A model generated the notes under the pieces. The model was not told where the DNA came from and searched no databases. It saw only the letters and a list, made by a program, of their open reading frames with translations. Both the position numbers and the translations under genes were made by a program. DNA of 64,000 bases from Rhodosalinus sediminis (GTDB taxonomy: Bacteria; Pseudomonadota; Alphaproteobacteria; Rhodobacterales; Rhodobacteraceae). Positions within the stretch are counted from its first letter, which is position 1, and the number at the start of each line of letters is the position of its first letter. The stretch spans positions 1-64,000 of the forward strand of contig NZ_QOHR01000003.1 in assembly GCF_003385555.1 (NCBI RefSeq), given 5' to 3'. Positions 24,961 through 35,709 of this stretch are shown here, one piece after another.

Positions 24961-27102
24961 ATGAGCAGGAAAGGGCGGACGCCCCCGCGGCTGACGGCGA
25001 CGCGCGGCGCGCCGGGCCGTCCGCGCAGCGGACCAGCGCGAGGCCGCGCACCCGACGCGCCCGGCAAGCGCAAACCCGCGCGCCGAACGACGCCGCCGCC
25101 CCGGCGCGGCGGGCCGGTTCGCGGCGCGCTGCGCGTCGTCCGGCGGATCGTCTGGGGCTTCGTCTGGCGCGTGAGCCTCGTCGTCGCGCTGATGATCGCG
25201 GGCGGCGTCGCCTATTACTACTCCACCCTTCCCGCCTTCGAGGAGCTGCTCGACGGCCGCCCGCGCGGCTCGGTCACGATGCTCGACCGCGAGGGCGAGA
25301 TCTTCGCCTGGCGCGGCGCGCAGTTCGGCGGCGCGGTGACCGCCGGCAGCGTCTCGCCCCACCTCAGGAACGCGGTGATCGCCACCGAGGACAAGCGCTT
25401 CCACCTGCATCCCGGCGTGGATCCGATCGGCATCGCGGGCGCGATCCGCATCAACCTTTCCGAGGGGCGCGGCCCGCTCGAAGGGCACGGCGGCTCGACC
25501 ATCACGCAGCAGACGGCGAAGCTCCTCTGTCTCGGGAACCGCTTCGACCCGGCCCGCCACGAGAGCGAACGCGCATTCGAGGCCGCCTGCCGCGAGACGA
25601 CGCTCTGGCGCAAGCTGCGCGAGGCGCTCTACGCGCTGGCGATGGAGATCGAATACTCCAAGGACGAGATCCTCTCGATCTACCTCAACCGCGCCTACAT
25701 GGGCGGCGGCGCCTACGGGGCGGAGGCGGCGGCGCAGCGCTTCTTCGGCAAGCCCGCGGCGCTCGTCGATCCGGCCGAGGCGGCGATGCTCGCGGGGCTC
25801 CTCACCGCGCCCACGGCGCTCGCGCCGACGAACAACCTTCAGCGCTCCCGCGACCGGGCGGCGGTGGTCCTGCGGCTGATGGAGGCGCAGGGCTACCTCA
25901 CCGAGGCCGAGGCGGCGGCGGCCCGCGCCGAGCCGGCCGGCCTGTCGGACGCCGCGGAGGCGCGCGCCGGCGGCTACTTCGCCGACTGGCTCATGGCCTC
26001 GACGCCCGAGTACCTCACCCGCGACACGACCGAGGACGTGGTGATCCGCACCACGCTGGACCGCGATATCCAGCGGGCCGCGGAGGAGGCACTGACGCAG
26101 GTCTTCGAGGAGAAGGTCCGCGAGGGCTCGGAGGCGCAGGCCGCCATCGTGGTGATGAGCGCCGACGGCGCCGTGCGCGGGATGGTCGGCGGCCGGGCGC
26201 TGCGCGTCTCCGGCGTGTTCAACCGCGCCACGCAGGCCGAGCGGCAGACGGGCTCGGCCTTCAAGCCCTTCGTCTACGCCACCGCGCTGGAGCTCGGCTG
26301 GACACCCGGCGACGTTGTGGTGGACGAGCCGATTACCCTCGACATCCCGGGCTCGGGGCCGTGGTCGCCCACCAACTACACCGACGATTTCGCCGGACCG
26401 GTGACGCTGACCGAGGCGCTGGCGCGCTCGCTCAACATCCCCGCGGTCAAGGTCTCCGAGCGCGTGGGCCGCGAGAAGGTGCGCCGCGTCGCGGCCGATT
26501 TCGGGCTGGAGAGCGACCTCGCCGCCGGGCCGGCGCTCGCCCTCGGCGCGTCCGAATCGACCCTGCTGGAGATGACGGGCGCCTACGCCGGCATCCTGAA
26601 CGGCGGCTCCTCCGTCGCGCCCTACGGCATCACCGACCTCAGGCTGAAGGGCGACGACACCGCCCTTCTCGACAACTCGGGCGGCATCGGCGAGCGCGTG
26701 ATCCGCGAGGCGGCCGCGCGCCAACTGATCTACATGATGGAAAAGGTGGTGAGCGAGGGCACCGGCGGGCGCGCGCGACTGCCCGACCGCGAGGCCGCCG
26801 GCAAGACCGGCACCACGCAGGCCGCACGCGACGCGTGGTTCGTGGGCTTCACCGCCGATTACGTCGCCGGCGTCTGGATGGGCTACGACGACAACACGCC
26901 GCTCACCGGCGTCACCGGCGGCGGGCTGCCGGCCGAGATCTGGCGCGAGACGATGGCGCGCGTGCACGCCGACCTGCCGCCCCGCCCGCTGCCGATGCTG
27001 CGCCCGGCGCCGCCCGCGGAGCCGCGCGCGCGGAGCGGAAGCCCGGCCGAGACGGTCCTCGACCGGGTGCTGCAGGAGCTCGTCGGCGGCGGCCGGCGCT
27101 GA
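24961..27102 (+). CDS. Class A penicillin-binding protein (PBP1-type)
   Basis: A 713-aa bifunctional peptidoglycan synthase. It has a basic Arg/Pro-rich cytoplasmic N-terminus (1-58), one membrane segment (about 65-85), a GT51 glycosyltransferase domain (IATEDKRFHLHPGVD and GGSTITQQTAK) and a transpeptidase domain with the SxxK serine at about 432 (TGSAFKPF), SLN and KTGT motifs. It polymerises lipid II and cross-links peptides at the outer face of the inner membrane. No Shine-Dalgarno match is strong; the ATG at 24961 was chosen because upstream codons are poorly conserved in character. Confidence 0.93.
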   Translation: MSRKGRTPPRLTATRGAPGRPRSGPARGRAPDAPGKRKPARRTTPPPRRGGPVRGALRVVRRIVWGFVWRVSLVVALMIAGGVAYYYSTLPAFEELLDGRPRGSVTMLDREGEIFAWRGAQFGGAVTAGSVSPHLRNAVIATEDKRFHLHPGVDPIGIAGAIRINLSEGRGPLEGHGGSTITQQTAKLLCLGNRFDPARHESERAFEAACRETTLWRKLREALYALAMEIEYSKDEILSIYLNRAYMGGGAYGAEAAAQRFFGKPAALVDPAEAAMLAGLLTAPTALAPTNNLQRSRDRAAVVLRLMEAQGYLTEAEAAAARAEPAGLSDAAEARAGGYFADWLMASTPEYLTRDTTEDVVIRTTLDRDIQRAAEEALTQVFEEKVREGSEAQAAIVVMSADGAVRGMVGGRALRVSGVFNRATQAERQTGSAFKPFVYATALELGWTPGDVVVDEPITLDIPGSGPWSPTNYTDDFAGPVTLTEALARSLNIPAVKVSERVGREKVRRVAADFGLESDLAAGPALALGASESTLLEMTGAYAGILNGGSSVAPYGITDLRLKGDDTALLDNSGGIGERVIREAAARQLIYMMEKVVSEGTGGRARLPDREAAGKTGTTQAARDAWFVGFTADYVAGVWMGYDDNTPLTGVTGGGLPAEIWRETMARVHADLPPRPLPMLRPAPPAEPRARSGSPAETVLDRVLQELVGGGRR

Positions 27103-27105
27103 GTC

Positions 27106-27711
27106 TCAGCCCATCGTGCGCAGATCGGCGATCAGCCGGTCGAGGTCGCGCCCGCGCCGGTCGAGCATCGCGCCGATCTCCTCCCGCTCGGTCAGCAGCA
27201 TGTTCACGCCCTCGATGAACATGTTGAAGAACCGCGGCTCGCCGGAGCGGTCCGAGACTTGGAAATCCACGAAGAAGGGATCCTCCCCGCGCAGATAGGC
27301 GGTGGTGCGCACCTGGTAGTAGCTCTTGATCCGGCGCACGCCCTCCATCTCGAGGCGGCCGCCGATGAAGTCGCGGAAGCGGGCTCCGTACTTGCGCGCG
27401 ATGTAGCCGCGGAAGGCGTCGATGTAGGCGCGCTTCTGCGCGTCGGTCGCCGCGCGCCCGTCGACGCCGAGCGTGTAGAGCGCGACCGTGGGCACATCCG
27501 CGTAAGTGGCGAAGATGCGCTCGAAGTCGCGATACATGGCCGCCTCGGGCTTGCCGGAGGCGATCACGGCGTTGATGTCGTCCACGAGCGACTGCACCAG
27601 GTCGCGCGCCTGCGCCTCGGTCAGGGCCTGCGCCGCACGCGGCGCGAGCGCCAGCGCCGCGCCTCCGGCGAGCGCGGCGAGCGTGCCGCGCCGGGTCAGA
27701 TCATTCGCCAT
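27106..27711 (-). CDS. mlaC: MlaC-type phospholipid-binding protein with Tat-like signal
   Basis: A 201-aa periplasmic protein with a twin-arginine leader (LTRRGTLAALAGGAALAL, about 5-22). The body shows the Ttg2D/MlaC pattern: YRDFERIFATYADVPTVALYTLG, AYIDAFRGYIARKYGARF and VDFQVSDRSGEPRFFNMFIEGVNML. MlaC ferries phospholipids between the outer-membrane MlaA and the inner-membrane MlaFEDB. Its start overlaps the mlaA stop by 11 bp, so the two are translated together. No MlaFED gene lies in the window. Confidence 0.9.
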   Translation of the reverse strand: MANDLTRRGTLAALAGGAALALAPRAAQALTEAQARDLVQSLVDDINAVIASGKPEAAMYRDFERIFATYADVPTVALYTLGVDGRAATDAQKRAYIDAFRGYIARKYGARFRDFIGGRLEMEGVRRIKSYYQVRTTAYLRGEDPFFVDFQVSDRSGEPRFFNMFIEGVNMLLTEREEIGAMLDRRGRDLDRLIADLRTMG

Positions 27712-28483
27712 AGAGGTCCTCGTAGGGATCGGTGAAATCGGCCTCCGACGGCGCCGCGTCCTCGCCCGCGAGCTCGAACCGCCGGTTCTGAAGGTAAATG
27801 AGCCGGGTCTGCGCGTAGCTGTCCGCGCTGTCGTAGAGAACCGAATCGACCGCGCCGCCGTAGCGGCCCCGCTCGATCACGCGCCCCGCTAGCCGGGCGG
27901 CCGCGGCGGCGCGGCGCTGCTCCGTGGAGAGCACGGAGCCCAGCGGATCGGTGAAGATGTCCACGACGCGCCCGGCCGTGCGCCGCTCGGTCGAGGGGCC
28001 GAGGAGCGGCAGCTCCTGGTAGGCGCCTTCCGGCACGCCCCAGACGTAGAGCGTCTCGCCGAAATCCGTGTCGTCCGGCGCGAGCCCCATGTCGCCGGCC
28101 ACGTCGAAGAGACCGCCGAAGCCCAGCGTCGTGTTGAGCGTGAAGCGCAGGGCATTGCGCCCGGCGCGGCGCAGATCGCCCTGCAACAGCCGGTTCACCG
28201 CCTGCTGCGGCGCACCGAGGTTCTCGCCGAAGTTGACGACCACGACGGCGAGGTCCGAGGGTTCCGCCTCCGGGTCGCCCCGGAAGCTGCGCGAGACGGG
28301 GCGCAGCACCGCGCGGTCGACCCCGCGATTGAAGTCGTGAACCGCCCGGTTCTGCGCCTCGTAGGGGTCATGGACAGGCCCCGCGTCCTCCGGCGCCACG
28401 GAACAGCCCGCCAGCGCGAGCAGGGCGGCGACGAGCGTGGCGGCCGCCACGCTCCGGCGTTCGTGTCTGGCGTCTCGGGTCAC
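27701..28483 (-). CDS. mlaA: MlaA/VacJ-family outer-membrane lipoprotein
   Basis: A 260-aa lipoprotein with the lipobox LALAGC (Cys27) when translated from the GTG at 28483. MlaA motifs follow: HDPYEAQNRAVHDFNRGVDRAV, NFGENLGAPQQAVNRLLQGD, and TLGFGGLFDVAGDMGL. It removes misplaced phospholipid from the outer leaflet of the outer membrane and hands it to MlaC, encoded by the next gene. No ATG is available near the right place; a longer frame reading back to 28666 would place the lipobox deep inside the protein. Confidence 0.92.
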   Translation of the reverse strand: MTRDARHERRSVAAATLVAALLALAGCSVAPEDAGPVHDPYEAQNRAVHDFNRGVDRAVLRPVSRSFRGDPEAEPSDLAVVVVNFGENLGAPQQAVNRLLQGDLRRAGRNALRFTLNTTLGFGGLFDVAGDMGLAPDDTDFGETLYVWGVPEGAYQELPLLGPSTERRTAGRVVDIFTDPLGSVLSTEQRRAAAAARLAGRVIERGRYGGAVDSVLYDSADSYAQTRLIYLQNRRFELAGEDAAPSEADFTDPYEDLYGE

Positions 28484-28686
28484 GGCCTCGCCTCGCGGAT
28501 GGATCAGGGATTCGTCGCGGTCCGAGACATAGCAGCCCCTGCGCCGAATGCCACGCGACAGCCGCGTGATCGGGCGCGCGATCGGGCGCGCGATCGGGGC
28601 GCCGCAGGGCGGGCCGCTTCGCCTTTCCCCCGCCGGCGCGACGCTGTAGCCTCTGCGCCGCGACATTTCGGACGAGGGAGGCGCGG

Positions 28687-29151
28687 ATGGCCGGACACAC
28701 GGCGCGACTGAAGGATCTTGGGATCGAGCTGCCGGAGGCGAGCGCCCCGGCAGCGAATTACGTGCCCTACGTCGAGGCGGGCGGGCTGCTCTACGTCTCG
28801 GGGCAGATCTCGATGGACGCCGAGGGCGCGCTCATCACCGGCAAGCTCGGCGCCGATCTCGACACGCCCGCGGGCGCGGAGGCGGCGAAGCGCTGCGCGC
28901 TGATGCTTCTGGCGCAGGTGCGCGCGGCCTGCGGCGGCGATCTCGACCGGATGACGCGGGTCGTGAAGCTCACGGGCTTCGTCAACTCCACCCCCGATTT
29001 CACCGAGCAGCCCAAGGTGATCAACGGGGCGTCGGATTTCCTCGTCGAAGCGCTGGGCGAGGCGGGGCGGCACGCGCGCTCGGCGGTCTCGGCCGGGTCG
29101 CTGCCCCTCGGCGTCGCGGTGGAGATCGAGGGCATCTTCGAGATCGCATGA
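28687..29151 (+). CDS. RidA family protein (YjgF/YER057c type)
   Basis: A 154-aa Rid-family protein: NYVPYVEAGGLLYVSGQ, then LDRMTRVVKLTGFVNS and ARSAVSAGSLPLGVAVEIEGIFEI. Trimeric RidA proteins hydrolyse reactive enamine/imine intermediates; the Arg needed for deamination would be in HARSAV. Its length and SGQ block place it with the Rid subgroup that has longer N-termini. GGGAGG precedes the ATG. It opens a cluster of four genes coupled by overlaps or very short gaps. Confidence 0.9.
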   Translation: MAGHTARLKDLGIELPEASAPAANYVPYVEAGGLLYVSGQISMDAEGALITGKLGADLDTPAGAEAAKRCALMLLAQVRAACGGDLDRMTRVVKLTGFVNSTPDFTEQPKVINGASDFLVEALGEAGRHARSAVSAGSLPLGVAVEIEGIFEIA

Positions 29152-29912
29152 CGCATCTCCCGCCCGAGTTCCTGCGCCGCCCCGTCGCGCACCGCGCGCG
29201 GCACGGCGCAGGTCGCCCCGAGAACAGCCGCGCCGCGGTGCGCGCGGCGGTCGCGGCCGGCTACGCCATCGAGATCGACCTGCAACGCGCGGCCGACGGC
29301 GTGGCGATGGTCTTTCACGATTACGACCTCGACCGGCTGACGGAGGCGACGGGCGCCCTCGGCGCGCAGAGCGCCGCGGCGCTCGGGGCGATCCCACTTT
29401 CGGGCGGCGACGGCGAGGGCATCCCGCGCTTTTCCGAGGTGCTGGAGATCGTCGACGGGCGCGTGCCGCTCCTCGTCGAGATCAAGGATCAGGACGGCGC
29501 GATGGGCGGGCGGGTCGGCGCACTGGAGGAGGCCGCGGCGCGCGACCTCGCAGGCTACGCGGGTCCGGTGGCGGTGATGTCCTTCAACCCCCATTCGGTC
29601 GCCGCCATGGCCGAACACGCGCCGGAGGTGCCGCGCGGGCTGACCACCGCCGCCTTCGACCCGCATTACTGGGCGCATCTGCCCGAGGCGACGCGCGCGC
29701 ACCTGCGCGAGATCCCGGATTTCGAGCGCACCGGCGCCGCCTTCGTCAGCCATCAGGCGAACGATCTCGACCGCCCGCGCGTGGCCGCGCTCAGGGCGCG
29801 CGGCGTGCCAGTCCTCTGCTGGACGATCCGCTCGGAGGCGGACGAGCGCGCGGCGCGGCGGCTGGCCGACAACGTCACCTTCGAGGGCTACGCCGCGGCC
29901 CTTCCGGCTTGA
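29148..29912 (+). CDS. Glycerophosphodiester phosphodiesterase family protein
   Basis: A 254-aa TIM-barrel enzyme with the GDPD motifs: [13 protein letters not shown] (catalytic His), [26 protein letters not shown] (Glu, Asp and second His). It has no signal peptide, so it should act in the cytoplasm on glycerophosphodiesters released from phospholipids. The start overlaps ridA by 4 bp, and the next gene begins about 47 bp downstream (or overlaps, from a TTG). Confidence 0.92.
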   Translation: MTHLPPEFLRRPVAHRARHGAGRPENSRAAVRAAVAAGYAIEIDLQRAADGVAMVFHDYDLDRLTEATGALGAQSAAALGAIPLSGGDGEGIPRFSEVLEIVDGRVPLLVEIKDQDGAMGGRVGALEEAAARDLAGYAGPVAVMSFNPHSVAAMAEHAPEVPRGLTTAAFDPHYWAHLPEATRAHLREIPDFERTGAAFVSHQANDLDRPRVAALRARGVPVLCWTIRSEADERAARRLADNVTFEGYAAALPA

Positions 29913-29959
29913 TCCCGTCCCTGCGCAGCCCAGATTGTGCGGGGCGCGACGGAGGCGGG

Positions 29960-31143
<1,184 letters not shown>

Positions 31144-31147
<4 letters not shown>

Positions 31148-31440
31148 CCGAACTTCTGAGCGAAACCGGGCGCGAGACGATGCTGGCGCCGCTCTTCGAG
31201 GCGGGCTGGACCATGGTCGAGGGGCGCGACGCGATCACCAAGACCTATCAGTTCGACAATTTCGTGGAGGCCTTCGGCTTCATGACGCGCGCCGCGCTCT
31301 GGGCCGAGAAATGGGACCACCACCCGGAGTGGTTCAACGTCTACAAGACGGTGGAGGTGACGCTCTCCACCCACGACGCCGGCGGGCTCTCGGCGCTCGA
31401 CGCCAAGCTCGCCCGCAAGATGGACCAGCTCGCGGGCTGA
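31144..31440 (+). CDS. phhB: 4a-hydroxytetrahydrobiopterin dehydratase (pterin carbinolamine dehydratase)
   Basis: A 98-aa PCD/DCoH protein. [44 protein letters not shown] contains the catalytic His pair, the Trp and the final His of the family. It regenerates pterin cofactor after aromatic hydroxylation; no phenylalanine hydroxylase lies in the window, so it may serve molybdopterin or another role as suggested for orphan PCDs. It is translationally coupled to the acyltransferase by ATGA. Confidence 0.93.
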
Positions 31441-31512
31441 TCGGGGGCTCGGTCGCGCCCGTGCGGGCGCTTCTCGCGAGGAGCCCCGCCGAGGGGCGAC
31501 CGAGCGCACCGC

Positions 31513-31998
<486 letters not shown>

Positions 31999-32020
31999 CG
32001 TCGTCTCCCTCGTCGCGGAA

Positions 32021-32070
32021 TTGTCTTTCGCACTCGGTCCCATATAGGCTCCGCCCCGGGCCGCGGCCAA
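32021..32070. promoter_or_regulatory. Overlapping divergent promoters
   Basis: Plus strand: TTGTCT (32021-32026), 16 bp, TATAGG (32043-32048). Minus strand: TTGGCC (32070-32065), 18 bp, TATATG (32046-32041). The two -10 hexamers overlap, so transcription of the peroxiredoxin and the reductase should compete or be co-controlled. This is a pattern match only. Confidence 0.45.
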
Positions 32071-32088
32071 CGAAAAGGGGACGCCGGG

Positions 32089-33300
32089 ATGGAGCATGTG
32101 GTCGTCGTGGGCGCCGGACAGGCCGGCGCCGCGCTGGTGGCGAAACTGCGCGCGGAGGGCTACGCCGGCCGGCTGACCCTGATCGGGGAGGAGCACGCGC
32201 CGCCCTACCAGCGCCCGCCGCTCTCGAAGAAATACCTCCTCGGCGAGATGGAGCTGGAGCGGCTCTACCTCCGCCCCGAAAGCTTCTACGCCGAGAACGG
32301 CATCGAGCTCCTGCGCGACACGACCGCCGTCTCCATCGACCGGGCCGACCGCCGCGTGATCGCGGGCGGCGCCGCGCTGCCCTACGACGCGCTCGCGCTC
32401 TGCACGGGCGCCGTGCCGCGCCGCCTGCCCGGCGCGATCGGCGGCGAGCTGCCGGACGTGCATGTCGTGCGCACGCTGGCCGACGTGGACGCGATGGCCC
32501 CCGCGATCCGCCCCGGCGCGCGCGCCCTCGTCGTGGGCGGCGGCTACATCGGGCTCGAGGCGGCCGCCGTCTGCCGCACCGCGGGCATGGAGGTCACCCT
32601 CGTCGAGGCGGCGCCGCGCATCCTCGGCCGCGTCGCCGCGCACGAGACCGCCGACCGGATCCGCGACCTGCACGCCGCGCGCGGCGTCACCATCCACGAG
32701 GGCACGGGGCTCGAGCGGCTCACGGGCGACGCGCGGGTCACCGGCGCGGTCCTCTCCGACGGCACGGAGATCGCCGCCGATCTCGTCATCGTCGGCATCG
32801 GCATCACGCCCGCCACCGCGCTCGCCGAGGCCGCCGGCCTCGAGATCGAGAACGGCATCCGCGCCGACGCGCTCGGGCGCACCTCCGACCCGGCGATCTG
32901 GACCGCCGGCGACTGCGCGAGCTTTCCCTGGCGCGGCGGGCGCATCCGGCTCGAAAGCGTGCAGAACGCCATCGACCAGGCCGAGGCGGTGGCGCGCAAC
33001 ATGCTCGGCGCCGAGGCGCCCTACGACCCCACCCCGTGGTTCTGGTCCGACCAGTACGACATGAAGCTCCAGATCGCCGGGCTCAACGCCGGATACGACC
33101 GCGTCGTGGTGCGCCCCGGCGCGACCGGGGCCTCCGCCTCTCACTGGTACTACGCGGGCGAGCGGCTCCTCGCCGTGGACGCGCTGAACGCGCCGCGCGA
33201 CTACATGGTGGGCAAGCGCCTGATCGAGGCCGGCCGCTCCCCCGACCCGGCCGCGCTCGCCGATCCGGCGACCGACCTCAAGGCGCTGCTCGCGGGATGA
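32089..33300 (+). CDS. NAD-dependent ferredoxin reductase (putidaredoxin-reductase type)
   Basis: A 403-aa flavoprotein with two dinucleotide motifs: VVVVGAGQAGAAL (4-15) for FAD and ALVVGGGYIGLEAA (about 148) for NADH, the PYQRPPLSKKYLLGE block and a C-terminal reductase domain (DQYDMKLQIAG). It passes electrons from NADH to a 2Fe-2S ferredoxin for a P450 or a dioxygenase; no such partner is in the window. Its stop overlaps rsmD by 4 bp. Confidence 0.92.
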   Translation: MEHVVVVGAGQAGAALVAKLRAEGYAGRLTLIGEEHAPPYQRPPLSKKYLLGEMELERLYLRPESFYAENGIELLRDTTAVSIDRADRRVIAGGAALPYDALALCTGAVPRRLPGAIGGELPDVHVVRTLADVDAMAPAIRPGARALVVGGGYIGLEAAAVCRTAGMEVTLVEAAPRILGRVAAHETADRIRDLHAARGVTIHEGTGLERLTGDARVTGAVLSDGTEIAADLVIVGIGITPATALAEAAGLEIENGIRADALGRTSDPAIWTAGDCASFPWRGGRIRLESVQNAIDQAEAVARNMLGAEAPYDPTPWFWSDQYDMKLQIAGLNAGYDRVVVRPGATGASASHWYYAGERLLAVDALNAPRDYMVGKRLIEAGRSPDPAALADPATDLKALLAG

Positions 33301-33851
33301 GGATCGTCGGCGGCGCCTGGCGCGGCCGCGCGCTCGCCGGGCCGGGCGCGGCCGGGGGCCTGCGCCCGACGCAGGACCGCGTGCGCGAGAGCCTCTTCAA
33401 CGTGCTCGCCGGCGGGCGCTTCGGCGACGCGGTGACCGGCGCGCGGGTGCTCGATCTCTTCGCGGGCACCGGCGCGCTCGCGCTGGAGGCGCTCTCGCGC
33501 GGCGCGGCGGAGGCCGTCCTCGTGGACGACGGCCGCGCCGCGGCGCGCCTCATCGCCGAGAACATCCGCGCCTGCCACGCCGCCGACCGCACCCGCCACC
33601 TCCGCCGCGACGCCCGCCGCCCCGGCCCCTGCCCCGAGGCGCCCTTCGACCTCGTGTTCCTCGACCCGCCCTACGGCAAATCCCTCGGCGAGGCCGCCCT
33701 CGCCGCCGCGCAAGCAGGCGGCTGGATCGCCCCCGGCGCCCTCGTCGTCTGGGAGGAAAGCGCCCCCGTCACCCCGCCCGCGGGCCTCGCCCTGCGCGAC
33801 ACCCGCCGCTACGGCGACACCACCCTCGCCTTTCTCGAGGCCAGCGCCTGA
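33297..33851 (+). CDS. rsmD: 16S rRNA (guanine966-N2)-methyltransferase
   Basis: A 184-aa SAM-dependent methyltransferase: MRIVGGAWRGRAL at the start, LRPTQDRVRESLFN, the SAM loop VLDLFAGTGALALEALSRGA, and the catalytic DLVFLDPPYG. It methylates G966 of 16S rRNA in the 30S subunit. It is coupled by ATGA to the reductase gene upstream, an arrangement without obvious functional logic. Repeat element B follows in the gap before the convergent OmpA gene. Confidence 0.95.
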   Translation: MRIVGGAWRGRALAGPGAAGGLRPTQDRVRESLFNVLAGGRFGDAVTGARVLDLFAGTGALALEALSRGAAEAVLVDDGRAAARLIAENIRACHAADRTRHLRRDARRPGPCPEAPFDLVFLDPPYGKSLGEAALAAAQAGGWIAPGALVVWEESAPVTPPAGLALRDTRRYGDTTLAFLEASA

Positions 33852-33928
33852 CGGCCTTTCCCGTCACCGCCCCGCCCGCGCCGCGGGCCGCGGCAAGCGC
33901 GCGCCCCGCCCCGGACCGGCCGCGCCCA

Positions 33929-34003
33929 TCATCTTGGCCCAAATACTCTCGGGGGGTGAATTGGCCGTCAGGCCAAGAGGGGGGCAAACAGCCCCCCTCC
34001 TCC
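33929..34003 (-). repeat. Composite 3'-end element, copy B (inverted)
   Basis: Read on the minus strand after the OmpA stop: GGGGGG-ctgtttg-CCCCCC hairpin, a TTGGCC-TGAC-GGCCAA hairpin, ATTCACCCCCCGAGAGTATT, then GGGCCAAGATGATG. It is nearly identical to copy C at 37360-37431 in its first 50 bases. Confidence 0.7.
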
Positions 34004-34023
34004 GCCGGCCACCCGTAGCCGCC

Positions 34024-34674
34024 TCAGGCGTTCGTTGGCACGATCCGCACCTCGACGCGGCGGTTGAGCTGCCGGCCCTCGGGCGTCAGGTTGCTCGCCA
34101 CCGGCTGCGCCTCGCCGGCGCCGCGCGTGACGACGCGGGCGGGCTGCACGCCCGCGCCGAGCAGCACACCGGCCACGGCGCCCGCGCGGCGCTCCGAGAG
34201 GCGCTGGTTGTAGCTCGCCTCGCCCGTGTTGTCTGTGTGGCCCGTGACGCTCACCCGCGTGCCCGGGTAGCGCTGCAGGCTCGCGGCCAGCGTGCGCAGC
34301 TCCCCCTGGAAGGCGGGCTTCACCGTGGCGCTGTCCACGTCGAAGAGGATGTCGTTGGTGAAGCTGACGACCAGTTCCTCGCCGGTGTTGTCGATGCGGA
34401 CGCCGTCCTGCTGAAGCTCGCGGCGGAGTTCCGCCTCCTGCCGGTCGAGGAGCGAGCCCGAGACGCCGCCCGCGATGCCGCCGAGGATCGCGCCCGCGAC
34501 GGCGTTGCGGCGCCGCTCCTCCGCGTCGTCGCCGGTCAGGGCGCCGAGCGCCGCGCCGATCCCGCCGCCGATCAGAAGGCCCTGGCGGGTGTTGCGGTTC
34601 GGGTCGTCGGGCGCGGTGGCGCAGCCGGCGAGCAGGAGCGCCGCGGCGGTGCCGGCAATGATCGGTCTCTTCAT
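34024..34674 (-). CDS. OmpA-family lipoprotein with glycine zipper
   Basis: A 216-aa protein with the lipobox LLLAGC (Cys18), a glycine-zipper segment (GGGIGAALGALTG, then GAILGGIAGGVSGSLLD), and a C-terminal OmpA domain (SVTGHTDNTGEASYNQRLSERRAGAVAGVL...NRRVEVRIVP) that binds peptidoglycan. It should anchor the outer membrane to the cell wall (Pal/YiaD type). The gene stands alone; element B lies just after its stop. Confidence 0.92.
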   Translation of the reverse strand: MKRPIIAGTAAALLLAGCATAPDDPNRNTRQGLLIGGGIGAALGALTGDDAEERRRNAVAGAILGGIAGGVSGSLLDRQEAELRRELQQDGVRIDNTGEELVVSFTNDILFDVDSATVKPAFQGELRTLAASLQRYPGTRVSVTGHTDNTGEASYNQRLSERRAGAVAGVLLGAGVQPARVVTRGAGEAQPVASNLTPEGRQLNRRVEVRIVPTNA

Positions 34675-34786
34675 CGGGTGGTCCCTTTCCTAGCGCCCCG
34701 ATCGCCGGGGCGGCCACAAGTTTAATCCACCTCCCGCACGAGAAAAACCGCTATCGACCGCGCCTGCGCGACGATCCGCGCGCCGC

Positions 34787-35620
34787 TCATGCCTCGGCGC
34801 GCGCGGCTTCCCAGGCGAGCATGGCGCGCTTGACGGGCAGACCCCAGTGATACCCCGTCAGCCGCCCCGAGGCCGCGATCGCCCGGTGGCAGGGGATGAG
34901 CCAGGCCACCGGGTTGCGCCCCACGGCCGCGCCCGCGGCGCGCGCGCCCGCCGGGGTGCCGGCGGCGGCGGCGAGCGCGCCGTAGGTCGTCACCTGCCCC
35001 GAGGGCACGGCGAGCAGCGCCTCCCAGACCTTGATCTGGAAGGGCGCGCCGAAGACGTGGAGCGCCGGCCGTCCGCCCGGCGCGAAGGCGGCGGCGACCC
35101 AGTCGGCGACCGCCTCCGGCGCGGGCTCCAGCCGCGCCTCGGGCCAGCGCGCGGCGAGATCGGCGAAGGCGGCCGCGCGCCCCACCTCCTCGGCGAAGGC
35201 GAGGCCGCAGAGCCCGTGCTCCGTACCCATCGCCAGCACCTCGCCGAAGGGGCTCGGGAACCAGCCGTAGCGCAGCGTCAGCCCGGCGCCGCGGCGCGCA
35301 TGATCGCCCGGGCGCATCGCCTCCCACCGGGGGCAAAGATCGTGCAGCCGCCCGCCGCCCGAGAGCCCGGCGGCCTCTGCCGCTTCGGCCACCGACGCCC
35401 CGGCGGCGAGGCGCGCGCGGGCGTGGCCGGGGGCGAGATACGGCAGGTAGCGCTCGGGCGAGACGCCGGCCCAGCGCGAGAAGACGCGCTGGAAATGCGC
35501 CGCGCTCATCCCGAGGCGGGCGGCGAGGTCCTCGAGCGACAGCTCCCGCTCGGCGGTGTCGATCGCGTCGAGCGCCCGGCGGATGACGTGGTAATGATAT
35601 GCGTCCGCGTCGGTTTCCAT
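34787..35620 (-). CDS. AraC-type HTH fused to methylated-DNA-protein cysteine methyltransferase
   Basis: A 277-aa protein. The N-terminal AraC-type HTH (about 15-95) contains LSLEDLAARLGMSAAHFQRVFSRWAGVSPERY; the C-terminal MGMT domain has the acceptor Cys in IPCHRAIAASGRLTGY. It repairs O6-alkylguanine and probably regulates its own expression. It lacks the N-terminal zinc domain of E. coli Ada, so it cannot sense methylphosphotriesters in the Ada way. nth, for another base-repair enzyme, starts divergently 89 bp away. Confidence 0.9.
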   Translation of the reverse strand: METDADAYHYHVIRRALDAIDTAERELSLEDLAARLGMSAAHFQRVFSRWAGVSPERYLPYLAPGHARARLAAGASVAEAAEAAGLSGGGRLHDLCPRWEAMRPGDHARRGAGLTLRYGWFPSPFGEVLAMGTEHGLCGLAFAEEVGRAAAFADLAARWPEARLEPAPEAVADWVAAAFAPGGRPALHVFGAPFQIKVWEALLAVPSGQVTTYGALAAAAGTPAGARAAGAAVGRNPVAWLIPCHRAIAASGRLTGYHWGLPVKRAMLAWEAARAEA

Positions 35621-35709
35621 GCCGCCCCCTCCCGTTGCAGTCCTGCATCGTCTAGGGTCTGTCCCGCCTGTTCGCGACCCGGATGTTGCGGAGTCCGCCG
35701 CTGGCAGGC